Origin: JAPORY01 sp965215385
GTDB taxonomy: Bacteria; Pseudomonadota; Alphaproteobacteria; Rhodobacterales; Rhodobacteraceae
Direction: 5' to 3'
DNA length: 64,000 bases
Assembly (NCBI GenBank): GCA_965215385.1
Contig: OZ244059.1
Span: 186,001 to 250,000, forward strand
In this document: positions 1 through 8,274 of the stretch, one piece after another
Numbering within the stretch: position 1 is the stretch's first letter
Layout: every line of letters begins with the position of its first letter
Made by a program: the position numbers and the translations under genes
The notes under the pieces: model-generated
The model's input: the letters and a program-made list of their open reading frames with translations, nothing else
Database searches by the model: none
Told to the model about the DNA's origin: nothing

Positions 1-867
1 AATGCATTTTCGCTGTAAATCCCGAACATTGATGATTGATTATGAACCTATCTTCATAAGAAGGCGTAACCCAAACGGTAACTATCATTGCATCACGTCG
101 GAGCGGCTAGAAATTCCTCGCATATTGGAAGATATTGCGAAGCAAATTAAGGCGATTTTTGCCGCTGAACTTGAAGTAGAAAGGACACTTTTGGGCTCGT
201 GGACGCTATATTGCACGGACAAAGGTGGATTAAAGAGCGTTGGAAAAAACTTGGTCAGGATTCCAATATGCATAGAGCACTGTGCCGAGACTTAATATGG
301 TTGCCGGACCTAGTGGTTGCCGAAAGTCATTGTTAACTCGTGCATCATCCTTCCGAAACATCGAAATTGTTAATTCTGGTGCAACTAGTCGTAACCTGGA
401 CGCCACCAGCACTCAAACATTTGCACGAATGGCTCTGGATTGAAGACCTGCTGTGCTCAGATCCTGTCAAACCCATCTGATAGCGACCACGCTCAGTGGT
501 AACGGTATCTTCAAGACAGGTTCAGGCTGCTCGGAATAAAGATTACCTGGTCTTACCGCGTTATGTTTCCTAACCATTCCAGAAGCGGCGATTGACCGGA
601 TGAGAAACCGGATTAGCCTGTGCGGTCGTAAATTTCTGTATGAGGATGTTCGGCACCGATTTGCGAGAGCACATGCCAATTCCCTTACAGTGCTGATCCC
701 GACCAACCGAATCGAATTATCAGAATTTTTCGGAATGGTCGCTGGTGGACGGATATTCCCGGCTGGAATCTGGCAGTCATACAACAACAAACCCATTCCT
801 CTTTACGAAAGTTGCTTACCTGATCAACACAACTGAGGCGCAGAGTCCTTGATCAGAATAATTGGTT
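1..867. other. Left-edge stretch without a recognisable gene
   Basis: Open frames at 2-295 (97 codons) and 600-836 (78 codons) occur on the plus strand. Neither has a domain I recognise, a convincing ribosome binding site or an obvious partner. The first could be the remainder of a gene cut by the window edge. I see no RNA gene or repeat here. Confidence 0.4.
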
Positions 868-2019
868 ATGTCTTTACACTTCGAAATCTCCGAATTAGTT
901 CGTCGCCGAAATAGGGTTATTGAAGCACTGAAGAATCAGGGTCTTGAAGGACTACTGATCTTTAAGCAAGAAAGCATGTACTACCTGACTGGCTATGACA
1001 CTTTTGGGTTCTGCTTCTTCCAATGCCTATATTTGGGGGTTGATGGTCGGTTCTTCCTTTTGACCCGAGCGCCGGATCTACGTCAGGCGCAACACACTTC
1101 GGATATTCAGGATATCAGGATTTGGGTGGATGGAGAATATGCCAATCCGTCCATGGAATTACGAAACGCATTGTCCGACTATGGGGCCTCCGGAAAGATC
1201 CTCGGATGTGAATTCAATGCCTATGGATTGTCGGCGGCATATGGCAAATGTTTGGAACAGACATTAAGCGGATTCTGCGAGCTTGAGGATGTGTCTTCTC
1301 TGGTTGGGGCGATCCGGGCAGTCAAAAGCGAGCCTGAAATTGTTTACGTTAGGCGTGCCGCGGAATTGGCCGATGATGCCATGACAGCGGCGATGGAGAC
1401 GGCTGGACCCGAGGTCTTTGAAGGAGACATCCTAGCCGCAATGCAGTCTGCGGTATTTCGAGGGGGCGGCGATTACCCGGGAAACGAATTCATTATTGGT
1501 TCTGGTGCGGGCAGTCGGCTATGCCGGTATTTTTCGGGCCGAAGAACGCTGAATCGGCATGACCAGCTAACGCTTGAATATGCGGGAGCGTATCGACGCT
1601 ATCATGCCTGCCTGATGCAAACCTTTATGATTGGGAAAGTGTCTGAAGAACATAAGCGCATGCACAGAGCCTGCTCTGAAGCAATGGAAGCCTGTCTAGT
1701 AGCAATACGACCGGGTGCGACAATGGGAACGGTGTTTGCAGAGCACGCTAGAGTTTTGGACAAGCATGGCTATCGAGAACATAGAATGAATGCCTGCGGA
1801 TATAGCCTCGGAGCTATGTTCAGTCCGATCTGGATGGACTATCCGATGTTCTACGCTGACAATCCCTATGTTATGCAAGTCAATAATGTGTTTTTTGTGC
1901 ACATTATCCTAATGAACAGTCGCTCAGGCAACGCAATGACACTCGGCCAGACGGTAAGAGTCGCTGATGACGGTATTGATAGGCTGAGTCGGCATTCGAC
2001 CGATATGGTGGTGATTTGA
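868..2019 (+). CDS. M24-family (creatinase/prolidase fold) metallopeptidase homologue
   Basis: A 383-residue protein with the two-domain plan of the M24 family: a creatinase-type N-terminal domain (about residues 5-150, beginning with the familiar RRNRVIEALKNQGLEGLLIF) and a pita-bread catalytic domain. The region that normally supplies the first two metal-binding aspartates reads LEYAGAYRRYHACLMQTF (near residue 237), so those positions are Glu and Cys instead of Asp. This matches a subgroup of Xaa-Pro aminopeptidase-like proteins that includes non-peptidase hydrolases and lyases such as EutD/DoeA and DddP. The substrate cannot be read from the sequence, so I do not assign peptidase activity. 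I chose the ATG at 868 over the TTG two codons upstream because the conserved domain starts directly after it. No SD is obvious. It stands alone, with pgpA-ispDF convergent downstream. Confidence 0.8.
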   Translation: MSLHFEISELVRRRNRVIEALKNQGLEGLLIFKQESMYYLTGYDTFGFCFFQCLYLGVDGRFFLLTRAPDLRQAQHTSDIQDIRIWVDGEYANPSMELRNALSDYGASGKILGCEFNAYGLSAAYGKCLEQTLSGFCELEDVSSLVGAIRAVKSEPEIVYVRRAAELADDAMTAAMETAGPEVFEGDILAAMQSAVFRGGGDYPGNEFIIGSGAGSRLCRYFSGRRTLNRHDQLTLEYAGAYRRYHACLMQTFMIGKVSEEHKRMHRACSEAMEACLVAIRPGATMGTVFAEHARVLDKHGYREHRMNACGYSLGAMFSPIWMDYPMFYADNPYVMQVNNVFFVHIILMNSRSGNAMTLGQTVRVADDGIDRLSRHSTDMVVI

Positions 2020-2428
2020 GTTGAATTCGCCGACCCCCTGACGATCACCGGATCTAGCACGGCACTTAAGGCCCGTACGATACATTCTGAAGTTCTCTCG
2101 ACAATGAAACGGCTGGTTTCCGAAAGTGCAACCCCGCAGGTGCGATAATTCAGCCGGTGTGCCCAAAAAACTAGAAACTCTCGGAAACTGTTGGGAGCGA
2201 TCCGCTGACAGGATCGTGCCACAGTTCAATGACGGCGAATGTGAAGATCGCCATCTCTGAGACGAAGCTGTCCCAGAAGTTATGGGTTGGGAAATTGTTG
2301 GTTGGCGGAATTTACGACAACCCTTGCATGACAAACTGCATGTTCACGGTCCAGCTTGTGAGGATTTTATCGAGGCACACGAAGAGGAGAAACGAAAAGT
2401 GACGGTTAGTCCCGAATTGACCGATCAG
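2020..2428. other. Intergenic stretch, nothing recognised
   Basis: About 410 bases between the convergent ends of the M24 gene and pgpA. The open frames here overlap one another and have no recognisable domains. No clear terminator hairpin was seen. Confidence 0.4.
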
Positions 2429-2920
2429 TTAGAATGACCGACCGACAAGAGTGATCGCAACAAATATCGTTAATGCTGCCGCAAAGACCGCAGCAACAAC
2501 ATCGTCAAGCATCACTGCTAACGGCCCCTCACGCTGATCTATCCAGCTAACCGGCCCCGGCTTGAGAATGTCAAAAAGGCGAAAAAGCACAAATGCCAAT
2601 AAGCATTCGAACCAAAGCACCGACAAAGCAATACCTTCGCGCATCGCGATCCAAGAAATCGGCCAGAGCGTAAGCCACTGACCTACTACCTCATCAATCA
2701 CGAACTCCGAACGATCACCGGACTCGGCGTCACGAGTTAATGCAGTAACCGACCACCAACCAAAAAAACCGCCACAAAATGTCGCCACCACCAGCCCGGT
2801 AAATCCGGTAAGGGTATGAATGACACCGGCAAGCACTAAGGCGACTGCAGAACCCCAGGTTCCAGAACCTGGTGAAATATAACCAACTCCAAAAAAAGTT
2901 GCAGTGAGTCGTGCAATCAC
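2429..2920 (-). CDS. pgpA: Phosphatidylglycerophosphatase A
   Basis: A 163-residue membrane protein that removes the phosphate from phosphatidylglycerophosphate to give phosphatidylglycerol, the last step of PG synthesis in the inner membrane. Family signatures are present: SPGSGTWGS near residue 18, FVIDEVVGQWLTL in the middle (the acidic metal-binding region), and FRLFDILKPGPVSWID followed by LDDVVAAVFA at the C-terminus. The open frame extends 62 codons upstream, but that part lies inside ispDF. I start at the GTG at 2920 because it overlaps the ispDF TGA as GTGA, and the protein then has the usual family length and begins just before the conserved segment. It is translationally coupled to ispDF. 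Confidence 0.9.
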   Translation of the reverse strand: MIARLTATFFGVGYISPGSGTWGSAVALVLAGVIHTLTGFTGLVVATFCGGFFGWWSVTALTRDAESGDRSEFVIDEVVGQWLTLWPISWIAMREGIALSVLWFECLLAFVLFRLFDILKPGPVSWIDQREGPLAVMLDDVVAAVFAAALTIFVAITLVGRSF

Positions 2921-4062
2921 TTCTTTGCCAATGTCGCCGTTGCTAAAGCGGCAATACCTTCTTGGCGACCGATGAAGCCTAATCGTTCTGAAGTTGTCGC
3001 TTTGACCGATACGAGATCCACGTGAATTGCCATGATTTTTGCCAAAGAAGCCCGCATTTGCGGCGCATGCGGCCCGATCTTGGGCTCTTCGCAAATGATC
3101 GTGCAATCGACATTGGTAATCCGATAATTCTCAGACGCTGCCAAATTAGCCGCGTGAGCTAAGAAAATATGGCTCGCCGCGTCTCGCCACTGCGGGTCAG
3201 AAGGTGGAAAGTGCTGACCAATATCGCCAGCTGCCAGAGCACCGTAAATCGCATCGGCAACAGCGTGCATGGCAACATCGGCATCCGAATGCCCGTCTAA
3301 GCTATGCGAATAAGGAATTGCAACTCCACACAAAGTCACCGATGACCCCGCGCAAAAGCGATGCACATCATAACCATTACCAACCCGAATACTCATCATT
3401 TGCCTCGATTTCAAAACAGCTTCGGCTCTATAGAAATCTTCCTCATGCGTAATTTTGAAGTTGGTTTCCTCGCCTTTAACAATCTTTACCGAAAGCCCGG
3501 CTGCCAATGCCACGGCAACATCATCGGCAGCGTCACCATCATGCGCAAGATGCGCTGCAAGAATCTTCTGCAGCGCAAAACCTTGTGGGGTTTGCGCACG
3601 AAATAGACCCTCGCGATCTTGACACTTGGTCACTAACGATTTTTTGCCTGACCAAAGTGCGTCGACAACCGGGAGAGCCGGCGCGGCACTATCATGACGC
3701 TCTAATTCATCACACACATCGTCAATAATTGCGGTCGGAACAAAGGGCCGTGCGGCATCGTGGATCAAAACATATTCGAACTCACCTTCAATAGCTCGCA
3801 ATCCTGCTAAAACCGAACCGCGCCTCGTGTCAGCACCGTGAACTATTCTTATTGGCCAATCCTTATATATCCGGACTTGATTCACATCGTCAGGATGAAT
3901 TACCAGCACCAACTGAGAAATTCGTGAATGCTCGGCAAAAACACCCAAGCAGTATTCAACGACTGCTCGGTCGCCAAGGAGTCGCCATTGTTTCGGCACA
4001 TCGCCGCCGATTCGCGATCCACGACCCGCGGCAACGATCACAGCAGCAGCATTATCAACCAA
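2917..4062 (-). CDS. ispDF: Bifunctional IspD/IspF isoprenoid enzyme
   Basis: A 381-residue fusion typical of alphaproteobacteria. Residues 1 to about 220 are IspD (MEP cytidylyltransferase), with the nucleotide loop AVIVAAGRGSRIGG, VLIHDAARPFV and the C-terminal KITHEEDF. Residues from about 223 are IspF (MECDP synthase), with the metal-site motif GYDVHRF, then LDGHSDADVAMHAVADAIYG and GDIGQHFPP. Together they catalyse two non-consecutive steps of the methylerythritol phosphate route to isoprenoids. The start is a TTG at 4062, only a few codons after an in-frame TGA and directly before the conserved domain, so the choice is tight even though TTG is a weak start. It is followed by pgpA with a 4-base overlap. 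Confidence 0.95.
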   Translation of the reverse strand: MVDNAAAVIVAAGRGSRIGGDVPKQWRLLGDRAVVEYCLGVFAEHSRISQLVLVIHPDDVNQVRIYKDWPIRIVHGADTRRGSVLAGLRAIEGEFEYVLIHDAARPFVPTAIIDDVCDELERHDSAAPALPVVDALWSGKKSLVTKCQDREGLFRAQTPQGFALQKILAAHLAHDGDAADDVAVALAAGLSVKIVKGEETNFKITHEEDFYRAEAVLKSRQMMSIRVGNGYDVHRFCAGSSVTLCGVAIPYSHSLDGHSDADVAMHAVADAIYGALAAGDIGQHFPPSDPQWRDAASHIFLAHAANLAASENYRITNVDCTIICEEPKIGPHAPQMRASLAKIMAIHVDLVSVKATTSERLGFIGRQEGIAALATATLAKK

Positions 4063-4502
4063 AACAGTATCTCATCATTAAGGCTAGCACTGAACTAGCA
4101 CTGAAACACCATCTTGAGTTAACCAGCAACTTTGTCAATGCAGACGATCATACTTTTGCGCAAGCAAAGTTAGGAAATTCAACGCGGTAGTATTGAGATA
4201 AGTTCGCCGATACAGTAAGAACGAATGGTTGGTGCTTAGCTGCGGGAAGTCATAACTGCACAACGTTGCCAGTATATCGTTGCGGCATCTCCAAACTCAC
4301 TTCGGCGACTACATAGCAGTTGCCAGTGCATGTTAAGTTGAAATGCCAACAACTTAGAACGATTTTTCCAAGTGGATAAACAAGGCAAGCGGTGAGCGCA
4401 GCGCGTTAACTCTCGGCAGGTTAGAAGGGCGATGCGCGGACGGAGAGGTATGTTCATGCAGCAGAGCTTGACAAGTTCCCCAACTCCAGCAAGCACCGCC
4501 AA
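4063..4502. other. Divergent intergenic region between ispDF and ntrB
   Basis: 440 bases between two divergent operons, so both promoters should lie here. In many alphaproteobacteria a dus/nifR3 tRNA-dihydrouridine synthase gene sits between ispDF and ntrB. No trace of it is visible here. Confidence 0.5.
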
Positions 4503-5591
4503 ATGAATGTCGATGTGCCTATATGGGCGTCGTTGCCAATGCCGGCATTCTTGGTTAACTCCGATGATATCATTGTCGATCTGAACGGTGCCGCTGAGGG
4601 TTTCCTAAACGCATCCGCCCGCTCTACCAGAGGTGAGTCAATCTGGAGTCGGCTTGTGTTAGATGTCGCCCTCGATGCTGCTCTCAAGCGGGTGCGAAAC
4701 AATAATACGCCGCTTTTTGTCAACGACGCCGAGGTCGCCGTCAATGGTAGAGTGCCGATGGAGTGCAGCCTACAAGTCGCTCCTGTGCAATCGCGCCGTG
4801 ACCTGATGATCGTGCTAATCTTCCCGAGAGAATTTGCGAGCCAAATTACGCAAGGGCGCAGTGTCAGGTCAGCAGCTCAATCTGCGATCAACATGGCGGA
4901 ACTGCTCGCCCATGAAATGAAAAATCCGCTAGCGGGCATTATCGGTGCTGCCCAGCTTCTCAGTATGCAGATCGGAAAACCCGCCTACGAACTCACCGAT
5001 CATATCGTGGCCGAAAGTCGCCGAATCGTCAAACTCCTCGAACAGGTCGAGCAATTTGGAAATCTATCGGAGCCAGAATTAAAACCGGTTAACATTCACG
5101 ATATTCTGGATCGCGCCCGACGCTCGGCCCTTTTGGGGTTTGCCGCCCATATGACAATACTTGAACAATATGACCCGTCGCTGCCAGCTGCTCTTGGGGA
5201 CGCCGACCAACTTCTGCAAGTAGCTTTAAATCTACTAAAGAATGCGACCGAGGCCGCTGAGCAAGCTAGTGGTCCGATCATAATTCGGACTTTTTTCGAA
5301 CATTCATTTCGTCTGCGGCGACGGGATGGCTACGGTCACTCATTACCTTTACAAATAGAATTCATTGATCACGGACCTGGTTTACCTGAGAATATCCGCG
5401 ATCACGTCTTTGATCCCTTCGTCTCCGGCAAAGCCGATGGTACGGGTCTTGGATTGGCGTTAGCATCTAAAATAATTTCTCGCCATGGCGGTTGGATTTC
5501 CGTAAGTTCGGTGCCGGGAAATACGAGTTTTCGCTTGTCGTTACAACGCGCCTATTCTCAGGGGAGAAAGAACGGACACGGAGAGATTTGA
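4503..5591 (+). CDS. ntrB: Nitrogen regulation sensor kinase NtrB
   Basis: A 362-residue cytoplasmic histidine kinase that phosphorylates or dephosphorylates NtrC according to nitrogen status, normally through GlnB. A PAS-like domain fills about residues 8-110. The dimerisation/phosphotransfer H-box is LLAHEMKNPLAGIIGAAQLL, with the phospho-His at residue 137. The ATP-binding domain shows the N-box (LNLLKNATEAAEQA), the G1 box (FIDHGPGLP) and the G2 box (GTGLGLALA). There are no membrane segments, as expected for NtrB. The ATG at 4503 gives the usual length. ntrC starts 3 bases after the stop, so the two are co-transcribed. Confidence 0.95.
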   Translation: MNVDVPIWASLPMPAFLVNSDDIIVDLNGAAEGFLNASARSTRGESIWSRLVLDVALDAALKRVRNNNTPLFVNDAEVAVNGRVPMECSLQVAPVQSRRDLMIVLIFPREFASQITQGRSVRSAAQSAINMAELLAHEMKNPLAGIIGAAQLLSMQIGKPAYELTDHIVAESRRIVKLLEQVEQFGNLSEPELKPVNIHDILDRARRSALLGFAAHMTILEQYDPSLPAALGDADQLLQVALNLLKNATEAAEQASGPIIIRTFFEHSFRLRRRDGYGHSLPLQIEFIDHGPGLPENIRDHVFDPFVSGKADGTGLGLALASKIISRHGGWISVSSVPGNTSFRLSLQRAYSQGRKNGHGEI

Positions 5592-5594
5592 CAG

Positions 5595-6965
5595 ATGGAC
5601 GGCACCGTTCTTGTTGCTGACGATGATCAAACCATTCGGACGGTGTTGACCCAAGCCTTAACGCGGTCGGGTTGCAAAGTTCACGCAACGTCCTCATTGA
5701 CAACGCTGATGCGGTGGATCAATGAGGGTAAGGGTGATCTGGTCATTTCAGATGTGATCATGCCAGATGGCAATGGTCTGGAGATGCTGCCAAAAATTTC
5801 CAAGGATCGGCCTGATCTCCCCGTAATTGTCATCAGTGCGCGCAACACCATCATGACGGCCATTCAAGCGGCCGAAGCTGATGCCTATGATTATTTACCC
5901 AAACCTTTCGACCTGCCCGATCTCATGCAACGATCAGCCCGGGCGTTGAACCGACCTCGAACAATAGTCCCGAACGATAGCATAAACGAGGAAAGTACCC
6001 GACCAGAAGACCTACCACTCATCGGAAAAACGAGCATAATGCAGCAAATGTATCGCCTGATTGCTCGCGTTATGAATGTGGAGTTTCCTGTCCTCTTGTA
6101 TGGCGAAAGCGGTACCGGGAAATCACTTGTGGCACGCGCCATTCATGACTTTTCCGATCGCCGAACCTTACCCTATATCGTGGTCACCGCTGCGGATTTG
6201 CAGAGCCTAGAAGGTCCGGCGCAAATACTCGCACAGGCAAAGAGTGGAACAATACTCATTGACGAAGTTAGTGACTTTGATCAGGAATCACAAGCGCGAC
6301 TCGTCCGAATGATGGATGCCCCCGGCGAGCATGCTCCCAGATTCATGGCGACGAGCCAATCGCGCCTAAACCACGGCGAAAAAGCTAACCAGATCCGGCA
6401 TGACTTGTATTTTCGTTTGTCAGCAACGCAGATTCCAATGCCGCCCCTTCGGGCGCGACTCGACGACATTGTTTTATTAGTGGGACACTTCCTACGCCAA
6501 CTTGAACCAAACGATGCATCTCGCCATGCTCTATCGGAAGAGGCATTCGACTATCTTCGTCGATACAGTTGGCCAGGCAATGTGCGACAATTGGAAAACG
6601 CCGTCAGAAGATTGGTGATCACTTGCAACCGTGAGTTGATCACCGGCAGTGACGTACGACAGTTCCTATTGGACCAGCCAAATTTAGGCGAGTCAGAAGT
6701 GATCGGTTGCGGTGAACAACTTGCCGGTGCCGTTTCCATTAATCTCAAACGTTATTTTGACCTACACGGTAACATTTTACCACCGCCCGGCCTTCATACC
6801 CGAGTTTTGCGGGAAGTCGAGAAACCGCTGATTGAAATTGCACTTGATGCAACGAACGGCAATCAAGCTAAGTGCGCTCACTTGCTTGGGATCAATCGAA
6901 ATACGTTACGTAAGAAAATCACTGATCTCGCAATAAAGGTGCTGCGCAGTCGTAAACTTGATTGA
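5595..6965 (+). CDS. ntrC: Nitrogen response regulator NtrC, lacking the GAFTGA loop
   Basis: A 456-residue response regulator: receiver domain (acidic pocket DDD at 9-11, phospho-Asp 53, Lys 103), an AAA+ domain (Walker A GESGTGKS at 170-177, Walker B LIDE at 221-224, RLSATQIPMPPLRAR) and a C-terminal Fis-type helix-turn-helix (CAHLLGINRNTLRKKI). The segment between the AAA+ strand VVTAAD and Walker B is only about 17 residues, against roughly 40-45 in standard sigma-54 activators. The ESELFG...GAFTGA portion that contacts sigma-54 is therefore missing. NtrC of Rhodobacter capsulatus also lacks GAFTGA and activates sigma-70 polymerase, so a similar mode is inferred here. It is paired with ntrB directly upstream. 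Confidence 0.93.
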   Translation: MDGTVLVADDDQTIRTVLTQALTRSGCKVHATSSLTTLMRWINEGKGDLVISDVIMPDGNGLEMLPKISKDRPDLPVIVISARNTIMTAIQAAEADAYDYLPKPFDLPDLMQRSARALNRPRTIVPNDSINEESTRPEDLPLIGKTSIMQQMYRLIARVMNVEFPVLLYGESGTGKSLVARAIHDFSDRRTLPYIVVTAADLQSLEGPAQILAQAKSGTILIDEVSDFDQESQARLVRMMDAPGEHAPRFMATSQSRLNHGEKANQIRHDLYFRLSATQIPMPPLRARLDDIVLLVGHFLRQLEPNDASRHALSEEAFDYLRRYSWPGNVRQLENAVRRLVITCNRELITGSDVRQFLLDQPNLGESEVIGCGEQLAGAVSINLKRYFDLHGNILPPPGLHTRVLREVEKPLIEIALDATNGNQAKCAHLLGINRNTLRKKITDLAIKVLRSRKLD

Positions 6966-8274
6966 CGTTGCTTGTCTTCGATGCTTTGGTCTTGCCGAAG
7001 TATTCGTTGTTTCGATAGGTCTGGTTGCCGAGCAGCGAGAGTGCGAACACTCACAAACAAGTTATTCATCAGATTCCTGAAGGGCGTATTTACCGTTGAA
7101 TGAAGCAATACCGACAACAATCGAAATGGATGACCGGTTCCGCGCGGCGAACAGCAGCATTATCAATATCAGTTCTAAATCAATTGTGTATAGGTTACAG
7201 CATTCTGCGGCGTATTAGGTGCTCCTACTTTAAGTATTCAGCCGCGGCGAACGGGAAGAAGTCAATTCTAATCCTGAACAGACCCATTACTACCATCCGA
7301 GTCATCAAAACATTCGGCATCATTACAACTTTTCTGTGTAGCACTCTGAGTTCAGTTACGCTCCAATCATATCGTGACAGGTGTTTGAGGTAAGTTCGTC
7401 CCACAGTAAAGAAATATCAATAGGTTAGTGATTACTCTTAATCGATGACATGAGGCTAACCAGATACCGTTGAATTATCTGCGGGGGCGACAAACTACAG
7501 CGTTTCAGGCGATCTTGCGTGAAGCATTGCGGTTTATGGGGTGCATCCCCAACTGAGAGTTCCTCTGCTTTCGCCGAGCAATGAAGTGACTGGGGTTGTT
7601 AACCCGATCAGTCTTTCATTTGCACAAGGCAAGCGGGGAGTTAACAGAAACTACAGAAACTATGGAGATAAACGCATGACGGTGCTAAGCACGAGGCGAA
7701 AGAAGCCTCGAGCAGAGGTCTTAAATTTCCCTTATCGGTTTATTTGTCCGATCAATGGCGAACGCGGTGCCACAATATACCGACATTGTCGAATGCATTA
7801 CCGTTCAACTTATGCGCTGTTGTTTCGCATAGCAGTTTCGTACACCATACAAACATTCGCGACTGTGCATGATAGATTTCGCAACACATCAAAAATGCCG
7901 CTAACGAATCCACCCAACTATCCCTGAACGGGTCTGCTTGCGAAATCAACGTAAGGCGGTAAAATTTCCTCGATTTTGCCGCTTCATTTCTTGTCTATCA
8001 ACAGTTGAAGCAATTAAGTTCCCGATGAAAACTGTCGTCAATAGAATTTAGGTCAGTAGTGATTCCTTACGCCAAACTTCTGGTTGCGGCCTATCACTCA
8101 AAGGGCTTTACTACAGTTCTTACAGTTCACACACGCCCTCCAGCCGACGGCGCGTATAGTAGATGAGGTAACTTCATAGAATATTCAAAGACAGGGGCAA
8201 CCGTACGAGCGGGTAATGCCGTCTGGGTCAGTCGGCTTCGACAACTCAGTCGCCAACGTCGACTGCGGAACGGC
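6966..8274. other. 1.3-kb gap between ntrC and ntrY
   Basis: This stretch separates the NtrBC and NtrYX operons, which in many relatives are nearly contiguous. The open frames at 7100-7393 and 7541-7927 have no recognisable domain, no good SD and an atypical composition, so I do not call them. I saw no tRNA, transposase fragment or repeat. A promoter for ntrY is expected near its 3' end. Confidence 0.4.

Noticed and set aside
7541..7927. A 128-codon open frame between ntrC and ntrY
   Set aside because: No domain, no SD, basic composition and unusual codon use. Probably chance.
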